A DNA stretch of 64,000 nt, from NCBI RefSeq assembly GCF_954871325.1, contig NC_088775.1:75307561-75371560 (forward strand), written 5' to 3'. The DNA comes from Gordionus sp. m RMFG-2023. Taxonomy: Eukaryota > Nematomorpha > Gordioida > Chordodea > Parachordodidae. Position numbers and translations under genes: made by a program. Every line of letters begins with the position of its first letter. The first letter of the stretch is position 1. The notes beneath the pieces were generated by a model that was given only the letters and a program-made list of their open reading frames with translations, did no database searches and was not told where the DNA came from. Positions 47,601 to 59,300 of this stretch are shown piece after piece.

Positions 47601-50600
47601 ATATAGTTAAATAACTTTCCATAATTATTGTAAAAAACATTTTGATTTTGATATAATTTTTTTAAAAAAATTTTTAATAAAACTTTAATAAAGACGAACG
47701 TCAAATTTATGAATCGATAATTTTTTAATGTTTTGGTCTAAAATTTTCTTAGGCGTCGAGAAAGGTGTCAGAAAATTTGAAGGATTAATATGGCAGTAAA
47801 TTATCGAATCAGGAACTCTCAGAATTCCTGCATAAGTATTAGTGATCTGGATCGGGCTTAATTTTTCAAGCCCGGTACGGTCCGAAATTTTTTTTAAAAA
47901 GTTTTGCCGGCCCGAACCAGAAATTTTTTTAAAAAAATTTTCCGACCCGCGGTCTTACCCGAATTTATTTAAATATAGAAAATAATTTTTAAAATTACTC
48001 AAAATAAAAGACAAATGTTATATGTTGTCTAGTTTCTAAAAATAAAATCAAATATTTTTATTTTACATAAAAAATTTAATATATAATTGATAAATTTAGA
48101 TATATTTAAAAAAAATTCTAGGCCCAACCCTACCCGGCCCTTTTTTTAAAAATATTAGGCCCGAACCCGATTTATTTAAAAAAAATTAGGTCTAAGCACG
48201 GTTCGACGGGTACTATATAATATTGTGATCTTAATATAACTAAAATTTATGATAGAAATAAATATATGCGTAATTTTTTCGAATAAAATATAACTATGTA
48301 AAAAGAACAATTTGAATTAAGAATAAAAAATTTCTGAGAATGTTTTTAACCATATCATTCAATGACACCTCAGAATAATAGATGCTGGAGAAAAAATGTA
48401 GTTGTTAAAAATTATATAATTATTACACAAGAATGGGGTTCAATGGACCCATTTAGGCAGTAGTGGAAATAATATTTTGTGACTTGGTTATAGTTATTCA
48501 TGTATTTTGGGAACCTTAATATATAAGCTTCTGAAACATTATATTACTCAAATATGGCAGATGATCTACGGAAACAATTGATAGGTTAAGTGCAAAAAGA
48601 CAATATGCATTTTTTAATTACTTGGGGTTTTTAATCAAACTAATTAGGGTTTAAATTTTACAAAATAAGTACTAAATAATGGTGAAAATAAAATGTTTGT
48701 CGCTGATAGATTTTTTGTTTATTTTGTTAATAACTTTTTTATTTTAAATTAGGCTATTAAACTGATTGAACCACTAACCAGGAAGCCCTAAAGAAGGATA
48801 TAAAATTCATCCTTAGTGCTTTCATAATTTTCTGGCCATAATTTGACCTCTAAACATTTCTTTAACATATTACAATTTTTCATAAAGACGGTTAACCAAA
48901 TTAATTACGGAATTCAAATTTGCTAATTAAGCACTAAATAATGGCAAAAACCGGATGTTTAGTACTATAGTTTTTGGCACGTCGCCATTATTTGTTTTTT
49001 CGCAAATAACTTTTTATTCTTAAATTCGGCAACAAAAGTGATTGAAGCACTAACTTCTACTAAGGAAGCCCTGAAGAAGGATATAAATTTCATCGTTAGT
49101 GCTTTCATAATTTTATGGTCAAAATTTGACCTCTAAATATTTCTTTAGCATATTACGATTTTTTCATACGACGGTTATCCAAATTAATAACGGAATTTAA
49201 ATACATTAATTAAGCACTAAATATTGGCGAAAACCGGATGTTTAGTACTACTCTAGTTTTTGTTTTGGCACGTGGCCAATATTTGTTTAATTTAGTTTTT
49301 TTCGCCAATAACTTTTTATTCTTAAATTCGGCAACAAATGTGATTGAAGCACTAACCTCTACTAACGAAGCACTAAAGAATGATATAAGTTTCATCGTTA
49401 GTGCTTCCAAAAGTACGACCAACTTTACGCTTAAATCGTGACGTCATAATTTTTATTTAGCTAATAACTTTTTCCCATATGGCGGTTAACTAAACTAATA
49501 ACTGAATTTAAATACATTAATTAAGAACTAAATAATGGCGAAAACCGGATGTTTAGTACTACTCTAGTTTTTGTTTTCGCACTTCGCCAATATTTGTTTA
49601 ATTTTGTTTTTTCGCCAATAACTTTTTATTCTTAAATTCGGCAACAAAAGTGATTGAAGCACTAACCTCTACTAACGAAGCACTAAAGAATGATATATGT
49701 TTCATCGTTAGTGCTTACAAAAGTTCGGCCAACTTCACGCTTAAATCGTGACGTCATAATTTTTATTTAGCTAATAACTTTTTTTCCATATGGCGGTTAA
49801 CTAAATTAATAACGGAATTTAAATACATTAATTAAGCACTAAATAATGGCGAAAACCGGATGTTTAGTACTACTCTAGTTTTTGTTTTGGCACGTCACCA
49901 ATATTTGTTTTTTTCGCCAATAACTTTTTATTCTTAAATTCGGCAACAAAACTGATTGAAGCACTAACCTCTACTAATGAAGCACTAAAGAATGATATAA
50001 GTTTCATCGTTAGTGCTTTCAATCAACTTTTAAGCTTGAAGTTAGCACAAATTTTTGCTTGTAACTTTTTTTCCTTAAATTCGGCTACTATACGGATTGA
50101 AGCACTAAAAAATGACATATGATTCATCGTTAGTGCTTCCAAATGTTCGGTCAACTTGACGGAGCTCACTTTTTACAATAGCAACATATTATTTTTTTTA
50201 TTAAAAAAACATCAAATAAATAAATTTATTTTCATTTCAAAATAAAACAATATAAATAAAAAATATTAAATCATATCATGTTTATTTGTTGATAATAAGA
50301 AAATATTTACATTAAATATAAATAAAATAAATTATTTTACTAAAATAAATAAATAATAATTAATGCTAGGCATCGATGCAGAATTTTTGACTAATTTATT
50401 ATAGCCAATTTTTAGGCTTAGCCTAATTAGGTTTAGCCGATTTTTAATTAAAATACAGCATATATTTAATATTTTTAAAATTTTAGGGTATTTTTTTACC
50501 ATGAAAAATATTTCAAAATTTCATACATAAAAATGATTTGCTCCAATTTTAATAAAATTTTAGACTTACTATTACCATTCTATAGGAATACAAAAAAAGT

Positions 50601-53480
50601 AGAGATGCTTTTTTAAATGATCTACATTGGTCCCAATTTTTCAAGCCCAGCCTGATCTTGAATGAATCTACCTTAATCTAAAATATAATTTATTGAAATG
50701 TTTAATAATATAAGTAGACTTTGCAGCATTGTTTTATTTAGTGGTGGTGGCCCATTTTTATTTTTATATTGGTGGAGCATCAATGCGTCAATAAAAAGTG
50801 ATAAAACAACTTACATGAAAAACTGTAAATTTCTTTGTATATTATTGCAAAATTAAGCTTAAAATCCTAAATGTAAATATATCTTTAATATACCAAACAA
50901 AATATGAATATAAAATTTATAAATGTTTATAAAATATCTTTAACAAAAGTTTGATGGATCAACTTAAACAACAAGATGACTGAAAAAGTGTACATTATTT
51001 ATAAAAGGGAATATATTAATGGATACATAAATATATTTTGCTCAAATTTTAAATATAAAAATTGAATTCATAAATTTATAGCAGAAGATATAGCATTGTA
51101 GTTATCATTTATAAATATAATTTTATCCAAGTTATTTGGAGTTAATGATCTTTTAAATTCAATATCAAACCAACAACAGAGAAAATACATTACTTGGGGG
51201 TGCTGGTAGCTGGAATGAAAAATATTTTCCTAGCAGGTATTGCTAAATTGAATTCTATCTCTTTGCATTTCCAAAATGTTAACATATCAATTTCAATTTT
51301 GGCTTGCTAGTTGCTACCCTAATAGGCATATTATAGCTAAAATTGTATTGGTAAGTTAATGGTATGGCATTCATATAAATATTTACATAAACGATTTTAT
51401 ATTGGTAAGTATTAGATAAAATATTATTAATATTTAATTTTAATAAATTATTTTTTATATTAATTGATAATTTAAGATTTATTATTGATTTGTGACTTAT
51501 AGGAAAATGCTTCACAGCCAATTGTTATGTTAAAAAATATATAAAAATTTTAAAAAAATTCTGTAATACATATGAGCGAATTATATTTTTTTTTATACTT
51601 ACATGCAACTCTGTTAGATCAAATAAATTTTTCTGTGATACATATATTTTTATACTTACATGCAATCTGGAAAATCAAATAAATGGGTGAAAAAACTAAG
51701 TATATCACAAAATAATTTTCACCTCTTAAACTATAAAATAAGGTTGAATAATAAAGGTATATAAAATAAAATCTCAAATGATTTTTAAGTAATAAATTTG
51801 GATAATTATTATGCTTAGTTGAAATAAAAAAAGTTTGGTTTAATCAGATTGATTTTTATTTCCACCCTTTGACTTTTATTGTTTAATAATAGAACGAAAA
51901 TAATCAATAAAAATATGTCACTTTTATATTAATTCCCGCATTACCTGACCCAAAGCCTCGTCCACAGGTCAGCCATTGTAATTGTTGTGATAGGAACCTT
52001 TTAGATCATATATTATTTAAAAAATATCTTTATATTTACATTATTATAAATAATAAAATACGACATCTATAGTATATAATATTGCCCATTTTTTAAGTTT
52101 ACACTCGTAAAAAAATTATACGTGTGATACTTCTAAAAGTATAAGAGTGAGGAGGCTAAAATTTTGCCATGGGTTACACGAACCTTAATTTATAAACAAA
52201 TTTCTTAAAAATCGGAAGGAGTCGGCCGAATCATGATTTATTTGAAATAGTGCATTACTCATATTTTTTTTAATTATTAATTCAGAGCTCTGAACTACTT
52301 GGTTCATAAATATTACTTTATATATCTGATCTTATATTAAATATTTCTTGGTAAATATGTGAAAATTTTCTTTTATATTATAATTTAATTTGTAGTTTTA
52401 TTTATGTGTAAACTATTTTTTTTATATATTCCTTGAGAACTCTGACATAAATAATATTGATTTGAATCTTATATTAAACATTTCTAGATTTGAAACTCCA
52501 CTTTAAAATTTGAAATGTGGCGCATTGTTTGTTAGGTAACCTATCACGTCATACATCCTATTCTTAAAATTTCTCTGTCTTAAATGTACGAATCATTTTT
52601 TTTCCTAAACAAGGAAAAAACATAAGAATGAAAAAAATAAATTAAAAGTAAAATTAATATTTAAAAATTCTGCATCTAGATCGTTGAATTACCCGGTAAA
52701 GGTAGGGGTGTTTTAGCTGAAAAAAAGTTTTACAGAGGAGACTTTATCGTCGAATATGCTGGTGATTTAATCGATTTGAAAGAAGCCAAACTTAGGGATA
52801 CTAGATACAAATTGGATAGAAACATAGGTTGCTATATGTATTACTTTGAAGTCGCTGGCAAACATTACTGGTTTTAAGAATATAATCATTTATTATTATA
52901 TAAAATTTCAGTAACATTATTTTATTATTAAAAAATGCTAATTTTTGAAAACAAATTAAAATAAGAATAGGATATTTAATTCAAAGATTTTTTCTAAATC
53001 TTAGCTCATTTATTCAAAAAATATATTGATCTTAAAGTTTAAGTTAAACAATTAAATAAAACCACAGGCAAAGTGCTTCACATTTAATAATACTTTGAAT
53101 GTTAATTTAATGTATTTGTTGATCTAACAGAGAGAGAATACAATTTACTCAATCCTCTTCCATCATCGTCAAATTAATAATTAAACTTTTCTAGGATTTC
53201 CTCAAAATGCCCTTATATTTATTTCCTATCATTTTTTTTCTATCCAAAAAAATATTAAAGCGTGGACGCGACCCCAGAAACTGACCGAAAAGGTCGATTA
53301 CTCAATCATAGCTGCAAAACCTTCAACTGTAAGACTAAAGCCGTTTGGGTCAGAAAACTCAAACTCCCTAAGCTGATTCTTATGGCGACTCGTGACATCG
53401 AGATAGGTGAAGAATTGTTGTACGATTATGGGGAGAGGGACAAGGAAGCTATTAAAGCTCATCCATGGCTCAAGGAATAA
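41650..53480 (+). CDS. KMT5A: KMT5A/PR-Set7 (SETD8)-like histone H4-Lys20 monomethyltransferase (5 exons, 283 aa)
   Basis: Exons are 41650-41654, 41774-42149, 42352-42411, 52680-52870 and 53261-53480. All introns are GT-AG, and 852 bases stay in frame to a TAA. The protein monomethylates histone H4 Lys20 in the nucleus. The N-terminal 120 residues are Lys/Asn/Ser-rich. LVTDYFTVVKRSS (106-118) matches the PCNA-interacting degron of this family: Thr-Asp at 108-109, aromatic pair 110-111, basic residue four after (Lys115). The SET domain follows: PGKGRGVLAEK, YRGDFIVEYAGDLI, GCYMYYF, VDATPETDRKGRLLNHSC (Asn226-His227), GEELLYDYG (260-268) and the family's C-terminus AIKAHPWLKE. Intron 3 is 10.3 kb and full of repeats. 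Assignment is firm from the SET-domain signature. No second SET family has this C-terminal ending. Confidence 0.94.
41774..42149 (+). CDS. KMT5A: KMT5A exon 2 (N-terminal region and PIP-type degron)
   Basis: 376 bp from TATAG to GTAATT. Encodes YEVINHSDPTKVKIIIKS, a Lys/Asn/Ser-rich linker, and QKQLVTDYFTVVKRSSLRK at the end. The Gln is slightly out of register with a strict PIP box, but the T-D, aromatic pair and downstream basic residue of the CRL4-Cdt2 degron are present. Confidence 0.9.
42352..42411 (+). CDS. KMT5A: KMT5A exon 3 (pre-SET helix)
   Basis: 60 bp, NEKNNQLEEQIISQFEEGLK, between CTAAAAG and GTATGC. It joins in phase to IVELPGKGRG 10.3 kb away and matches the helix that precedes the SET domain in this family. 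Confidence 0.9.
43491..44160. repeat. Six tandem units of 107-122 bp with a 12-bp palindrome
   Basis: TGACAATTGTCA or a close form starts at 43491, 43613, 43725, 43835, 43942 and 44060. Each is followed by the same sequence (GTTTTTTGAATTTTTTTGAC, GTATTGATAACATG, AAATTTAGTGAAGATGTACC). Three inverted units lie at 44583, 44702 and 44809. Confidence 0.92.
44170..44260. repeat. GGCCC-rich patch at the centre of the smaller foldback element
   Basis: GGACGGGCCGGCCCTG and CCTGGCCAGGCC with A/T runs, the same family as the copy at 54448. Confidence 0.5.
45034..46950. repeat. Left-arm tandem array, about 300-bp units
   Basis: Seven units begin GCACTAACGATGAA or a close form near 45061 (shortened first unit), 45202, 45514, 45821, 46114, 46403 and 46703, with spacing of 289-312 bp in the full units. 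Each holds TTAGTGCTT motifs in both orientations, a GGCGACGTGCC block and CGCCATTATTTAGTGCTTA. Some inter-unit segments contain TGACGTCA. Open frames here (FSTTLVFVLARR-like) repeat with the unit and are not genes. Confidence 0.95.
47041..47495 (-). pseudogene. Fragment of a second R2-type endonuclease retrotransposon
   Basis: Minus-strand reading HSAVNHIINKSLTAAHITNN, then LRPDGMTTIPW and NLRNKIRLFTNEPREF. It aligns with the C-terminal endonuclease of the intron 2 retrotransposon ([43 protein letters not shown]) but is clearly a different family. The catalytic W-D of the longer copy reads G-T here, and a stop precedes the fragment. It sits in the centre of the foldback element. Confidence 0.75.
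47560..47760. repeat. Partial copy of the TA-flanked long-TIR element
   Basis: TGTAACACATTTCCATAATG followed by CTTATATAGTTAAATAACTT and TAAAGACGAACGTCAA matches the left part of the element at 54968-56305. Confidence 0.8.
47838..48215. repeat. Copy of the dispersed GGCCC-rich miniature repeat
   Basis: Begins GTGATCTGGATCGGGC, has CAAGCCCGGTACGGTCCG, CGGCCCGAACCAG and ends with GGCCCGAACC and GCACGGTTCGACGGGTAC. A close relative of the 54448 copy, and its ends are less clean. Confidence 0.65.
48655..50165. repeat. Right-arm tandem array, inverted relative to the left arm
   Basis: About five to six units carry the complement of the left-arm unit, with TTCATCGTTAGTGCTT near 49090, 49390, 49700, 50003 and 50122 and a diverged one near 48810. 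Two units contain GTGACGTCATAA. The outermost unit mirrors the outermost left unit, so the arms are true inverted copies. Confidence 0.93.
50450..52679. other. Intron remainder without recognised features
   Basis: A+T-rich. A short CCCAATTTTTCAAGCCCAG patch near 50633-50652 resembles the dispersed GGCCC family. The minus-strand open frame at 51279-51521 shows no family resemblance. Confidence 0.4.
52680..52870 (+). CDS. KMT5A: KMT5A exon 4 (SET domain, first part)
   Basis: 191 bp: IVELPGKGRGVLAEKKF, YRGDFIVEYAGDLIDLKEAK, GCYMYYFEVAGKHY. Ends two bases into a Cys codon (TG plus C) at the donor GTTTTA. Without splicing the frame stops four bases later. Confidence 0.95.
53261..53480 (+). CDS. 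KMT5A: KMT5A exon 5 (SET domain, second part, C-terminus)
   Basis: 220 bp: VDATPETDRKGRLLNHSC, PKLILMATRDIEIG, EELLYDYGERDKEAIKAHPW and LKE, TAA at 53478-53480. It has the N-H-S and E-L-x-Y-D-Y cofactor-site motifs. AATAAA overlaps the stop. Another lies near 53884. Confidence 0.96.
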
Positions 53481-54439
53481 AAAAAATATTCGTTTAAAAT
53501 TCCAGAATGTTCCCTTTTTCCGAAACTTTCTTAGCAGAATTATTTATTTATTAAATCCCTATGCAGAAATGATAAGTCTTTTGACTTCCGTTTCTGTCTT
53601 TAATTTTTTGAAAATTTATATAACAAATAATGATAACTTTTGGCAGAACATCATATTGCTATATCGCCGAGATACACTTTCCCATAAGTATGATTTTACA
53701 AGAGTAATCAAAATATAAAATGATGAATGAATATATCAAAAATATGCTATATACTCTACTCGATTCATATTTATAAATTATATATAAACACGCGGAAACC
53801 AGTATTTTATTATCCATGATTCTATTTCGGTGACATTAGTATGTATATCTATATATATAAATGCATGTAAATTATTTTTATAACGAAATAAAATTTTCTT
53901 TCAAAATATTTATGTTTAGTATTTATATCTATAGCCACAGTAGATATAATTGTATTATAGTAATGAATAAAATATGTATAAGCATTCGTAAATTGTATAT
54001 TTTTTATAAGATGTCAGGTTTCTTTCTCTGCTCTCAATATATTGAAACATCGTTAAGGGTGCCTCATGGATAATATTTTTTCATCAATGATTTACATAAT
54101 TTAAGACTTAAATTAATCATCAAAAAATATTTCTGCGAAAATGGTGACTAGGTTTTTTTCATAAACTTAAGTTTGAAAATTAATTCATTTGAAAGAAGGG
54201 TCGGTATCGACAAAAAAAAGTGATATTGGGGCATCTCTGAATAGGCCAAGGTTTTGTGTCTAGTTTGGCGTCAATATTTTGTAAATAGATCCATCCCTAT
54301 TATAGCTATTCAAAAATGAATGGAATAATTTTCTTTTCTTATTTATAATAATCAAATTTGAATAATGAATTTTAAAGAATTGAATACAAATGATTTATTA
54401 TTTGATTCGTATTTGTTTTTGAATGGGTCTAGACCGACC
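53481..54439. other. KMT5A: Downstream flank of the KMT5A gene
   Basis: The likely 3' untranslated region followed by A+T-rich DNA with no recognised gene. Open frames here (for example 53861-54073) look like chance. Confidence 0.4.
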
Positions 54440-54447
54440 AATCCTTG

Positions 54448-54825
54448 TTAGAGATCTGCAAATAACGGCCCGTCCCGAGCGGGTTTTGGTCGGGTCATTT
54501 AAAAATAATAATTTAATTTTTAAAAAATTTCGGGCCAGGTCTGGCCTAAATTTTTAAATATGATATTACATTTTGTTAAATAAATTGATATATTATAAAA
54601 TTCTTGAAAGAAACAAAGCGCTAATATTTTTTATTTGTAAAATATTTTTTTTACAATCAAAAAATATATTTAATAAAATTCGGGCCGGACGGACAAATAA
54701 TTTTTATTTCGGGTGTTTTTCGGGACATATAAAAAAAGAAAATTTTGTTTGTGGTTGAGCCAGGCCGGACAATTTTTTTTTAAATTTAGGCTGGGCTTGA
54801 AAATTTAGGCCCGATGCAGATCATT
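54448..54825. mobile_element. hAT-type miniature element (GGCCC family) with 8-bp target duplication
   Basis: The left end TTAGAGATCTGCA is the inverse of the right end TGCAGATCATT, allowing two mismatches. AATCCTTG flanks both sides (54440-54447 and 54826-54833). The interior is A/T runs broken by CGGGCC, GGCCGGAC and CAGGCCGGAC blocks. At 378 bp with no open frame it is the best-preserved member of the family scattered through the window. Confidence 0.9.
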
Positions 54826-54967
54826 AATCCTTGCAATTAATTTGGTATCAAATCCTTCAACGCTTACTGAAAATGTCTTTTAATAACATTGGTCTTTGCT
54901 ATCATGAATAAATCTGGAATATACTTTTCTGGAAAAGCATGTAATTATTTATATTTCTATTTATTTA

Positions 54968-56305
54968 CAGTATTAATATGATTTGTTGTAACACATTTTC
55001 ATAATGTGAAAAAACAATCTTATATAGTTAAATAACTTTCCATAATTATTGTAAAAAACATTTTGATATAAATTAAATTTTTTAAAAAAATTTTGATAAA
55101 ATTTTTAAAAGTTTTGTTTTAAAAGTTTTGATAAAATTTTTAAAAGTTAAAGTTTTGATAAAATTTTTAAAAGTTAAAATTTTTAAAAGTTTTGATAAAA
55201 TTTTTAAAAGTTAAAGTTTTGATAAAATTTTTAAAAGTTTTGATAAAATTTTTAAAAGTTTTTAAACTTTAATGAAGACTAACATCAAAGTTATGAATCA
55301 AATAGTTTTTTTTGGACACAAGTTTAAGTGGAAAAATGAGAATTCAAAAAAAATTTTTAATAATAAAGTTCTTAAACTTTAATGAAGACTAACGTCAAAG
55401 TTATGAATCGAATATAGTTTTTTTATGTTTTGGAGATAAGTTTAAGTGGAAAAATAAATATTTTAATTAGTAAATAATAGAATATTATATTAACAAACCT
55501 GAAACTGGAGATAGATTCAAAATACTAGCGATAGTAAAATTTGACATTTAAAAAAATGGAAATATAGTTTTTTAAAAAATAGAAGTTTAAAATTAAAATT
55601 GTCGCAAATTTAAGAAAGAATTATTATAGGTTTTAATTTAAGTTAATTACCGGAAGTTTTTAAAAATATAATGTGTTTCTCAAAATTTTCTTTCAAGTTT
55701 TTAAAAGTTTTTTTAAAAAAGGTTGTATTTCTCAACAAGTTTTTACAATAATTACGGAAATTTAAATTGAAGTGTCGGGGCTTCCGTTATGGAATGGTTG
55801 GTGGCACATCTCGATGATTTTTGGTATGCGTCATTTTCGGAAATTTTAAATTTTATTTAATTTTAAAACTAAAAAAAAATAAGAATTATTTGAAAACCCT
55901 AAATTCGAATATTCTTTCACTTATGTTTATTAAGAAATTATCAAATTTTTTATCCTGATTTCCATTCTTTAGATAACTAAAAGTAACATTAATATATTGT
56001 AATAATACTTTAAATTTAAAAAAATTTATAATGTGCATTTAAAAAAAAAATTATTCTAAAAATCTTAGAAAATTTTTATTCTCATTTTCCCACTTAAACT
56101 TGGGTCCAAAACATAAAAAAATTATATTCGATATATAACTTTGACGTAAATCTTCATTAAAGTTTAAAAACTCTTATTATTAAAAAAAATTTATATCAAA
56201 AATTTTATCAAAATGTTTTTACAATAATTATGGAAAGTTATTTCACTATATAAGAATATTTTTTCACATTATGAAAATGTGTTACAACAAATCATATTAA
56301 TACTG
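54968..56305. mobile_element. Long-TIR element with TA target duplication, 1.34 kb
   Basis: About 100 bases at each end are near-identical inverted repeats: CAGTATTAATATGATTTG, TGTAACACATTTTCATAATG, TAACTTTCCATAATTATTG. TA flanks both sides (54966-54967 and 56306-56307), as for Tc1/mariner-type insertions. The interior has tandem TTTTGATAAAATTTTTAAAA units (55085-55260) and a repeated AACTTTAATGAAGACTAAC block. No transposase is present, so it is non-autonomous. A partial copy lies at 47560-47760. Confidence 0.88.
55085..55265. repeat. Tandem GTTTTGATAAAATTTTTAAAA repeats
   Basis: About seven imperfect units of 20-30 bp inside the TA-flanked element. Confidence 0.9.
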
Positions 56306-56307
56306 TA

Positions 56308-59300
56308 TATCCCAAGGACATTTCATTTTTTTAATAATAAAATTATTTTATAATTTGATTGGAATTTTATGTTTTAATTTTTAAAAATCGTTTTTTTTAT
56401 GATAATAAAATGAAATAATTAAAATAAAAAAATTATTTTTTCAAAACAATAAAAATAAATTAATATGTATATTGTGTAGAGCAAAATTCAGATATATTGT
56501 CGATAAAAATCTCCTAAGCCTTGAAACTGTCCATCATTTTTGACGAAAAACTCAGTTCGTTAAGTTGGCAATCGTCAAGGGAGTTACCAACACTGCTTAA
56601 TGTGATAACTTCTTTGATAAGTTATCTTTTTTAGTCCTTCAATAATATTAAGTATGTTCCTTTAGAGACTGTGGTTCAATATTTATAAATTTTTCTGTCG
56701 TATTTTAATCCGCGGGAAATTTTCTAACAAGGGACCCGCCCACTTTGAATTTAATTTTTAAAATTCTAGCTTTCTATTTAATTTAAATATTAAAGGAACT
56801 TCTATATAAAATAATATATTAAAATCTAGACAAATTATGGAATCTAGTAATTAAGCAAGGTTGTGCTTAGACTTTTGGCCCAGGGCAAATATATTTTTGA
56901 AATTCGGATTGAGTCGAGTGCAATAAAATATTGTCTATTCCAATTTTTTATTAAACAGACAATTCCAGTAAAAAACCGCAATTCTTGAAAATCTTTGGTT
57001 TTTATTGGACAAGTTTATAGTTAACCAATTTGAAATCATTGTTTTATATCATTTTTAAATATAATTTTTTTGTTAAAAAGGAAAAGGGAGGGTAAAAAAA
57101 GAAGATTAGAGTTAACGGATGTTAATGTAGGAAAGATAAATTATAGTTAGAAAGCATCCTATAAATGACAAAGAGATAAAGGATCTTATAGCGCAATGTT
57201 TATATAATTTACTATATTTTATCTAAATTATTCACAATCAAATTGTATAATTAAAATTTTTTAACTTAATTATACAATAGGGCAAAATTTTATATTTCTT
57301 GCATTTTTGTTTGCAAATAATTAGGTTATATATTCGCTAGTGATTTTAATTTCAAAGGAAATTTCAGACATCTTGATTAAAATAAGCTTAATCTTATTGC
57401 CATCTTCTAGAAATCTTAATGGTAAAATCTTAATTTAGCAGTTTTTTAAATTTGAATAAATCGAAGTTTATAATAGCACTAAATACAGCGTGAGGATATT
57501 AAACGTCGAGCAGGGACAAACTGGCTATGTTGCGGTCTGGTGGACCTCATTTTTATGAGGGTTGCACCCTATTTTCGCTTTTACCCCTTTTCTGGCTCAT
57601 TCCTTATTATAGCAATTACATTTTTACGATAACCACATTTTTAAAATATGTGCATTTAAAATCATACTGGACATTTATTATCAAACTCATTCACATATAC
57701 TAATATTGCAAATGTGCATATATAATAATAGATTCCACATATAAAATCCTTTAATCGCACATATAATTATTAAATATTGTCCTATACAATTTACAGTTGG
57801 AGTTTATAGGAAATTGAAGTGATCTTGCATCTTCACGATTTATTTGTTACAATATATATTTACCTCCTTCGCTCCCTTATACCCCTTATTTTCATTTGCA
57901 AAGTTAGTAAAGGAGTTATAAAATATGTATAAAACTGTAAATAATCAAAATTTACTTTCATTTAAAGCATAAAAAATATCTAAATTCTAATCTATTGATA
58001 TGATATTCTAAATGCTAAAAAAAGGAAATATGATTTTTAAATTTTTTTTTTTAATTGGTCGTTTTTTTTATCAAATTGTTTATTAATTACAAACTCTATA
58101 TTTCATTACCCTAGAATATGTACATAAAGCACTATTTTATAATAAAGCAATTTTTAACAAACCTATTATTTTATTTATTTTTTTTAAAAAAACGAATATT
58201 TTTATCATTTTTCTCTCCTCCCTCCACTTATTTTGAAAATATATCTTCTAATTAATATTTTAATATTTAATGAGTCCAAAAATATATAATATTCACAGGT
58301 GTCAAACAAAAAAATTTTATTTAGATATAAATATAAAAAATTGACAATTTTTAAATGTCTAGATATATAATAATATCAATAATAATAAAAAAATATAGAT
58401 TTTTAAAGCTCAATAAAACTTCTAAATTGTGACTTGGTTTGTCCGGACTAAAATTATTTTAAAAACCATTAAAATAATTATTTCTTCTTAGGGTAATCAC
58501 CTAATATATTAACTAAAATATCAGAAATATTGATTTTTAAAGAATGATAAAAGATTAATTACATCTTTTTTAAATATAAAAATTATTAGCTCATCAGGTA
58601 AAAAATTGGAAAACTAAAGATGGAAAATAATTTTTCGTTTGATATAAGGGAATACAAGGAAAAACACTATTAAAAAGGAGTTTCAGGAGAAATGTGTATT
58701 TGTCTGGTCTAAATAGAGATTGCCTTCTTTTCTGCTCCGAACAATTCTATCGTTTGCCTTATAAAATTTGAGCAACCTTTTTTTTGTTTCTAATTTTTAA
58801 ATCATTTTATTACTGTTACGAATATAATATTAAATAACCTTTCTAATTTTATCAATCTTTTATTTTTGATCTTAGAATAAATAATCATGCAAGAATGTAC
58901 CCTCAGAATCTAATTTTATTATATTTAATTATCGACAATTAGACTAGCTTTTTAGGTTTCTCTTACATTTAATTACAGTTTACAGAATTCATGGTTGTCA
59001 CGAGTTTGTAGCTTAAGATTTAAATTTTTATTCCTTAGAGAAACTTTAATTCTTGATTTTTCTGTATATGGGTATCCTGTTTTTGTAGTAAACAATATCA
59101 TTCAGCTTTGTGACCAGGAATTCTCACTTGAATTACCCCTCCCAGGGATTCCACGAAGAAAATGCTTCATACTCCTCTTCATATGTCAGAGGCCTGGGCT
59201 AACTATGGGAGGGCAAGCCTGGAATCCATGCCTCTTTGAAATCTCTGCTCCTACATGAGAAAATACAATTTTTTTTAAATTTTCTTGTATGCTAAATAAA

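Larger units (their letters stand above)
42957..50442. mobile_element. Long inverted-repeat (foldback-type) element, about 7.5 kb
   Basis: The outer arms, about 260 bp, start ATCGGCTAA near 42957 and end as the complement (TTTAGCCGAT) near 50441. They share TAGGCTAAGCCTAAAAATTG and TTCTGCATC...ATGCCTAGCATT. The inner arms (45034-46950 and about 48655-50165) are tandem arrays of a roughly 300-bp unit in opposite orientation. The centre (46951-48655) holds fragments of other repeats. The left arm is split by a second foldback element. No transposase frame and no certain target duplication were found. Confidence 0.85.
42412..52679 (+). other. KMT5A: KMT5A intron 3 (10.3 kb), host of nested inverted-repeat elements
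   Basis: GT at 42412 and AG at 52678-52679. From 42957 to about 50442 it is occupied by the long foldback element. 42460-42720 has GGGCCA/TGGGC patches like the dispersed family. The final 2.2 kb (50450-52679) is A+T-rich with nothing recognised. Confidence 0.88.
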
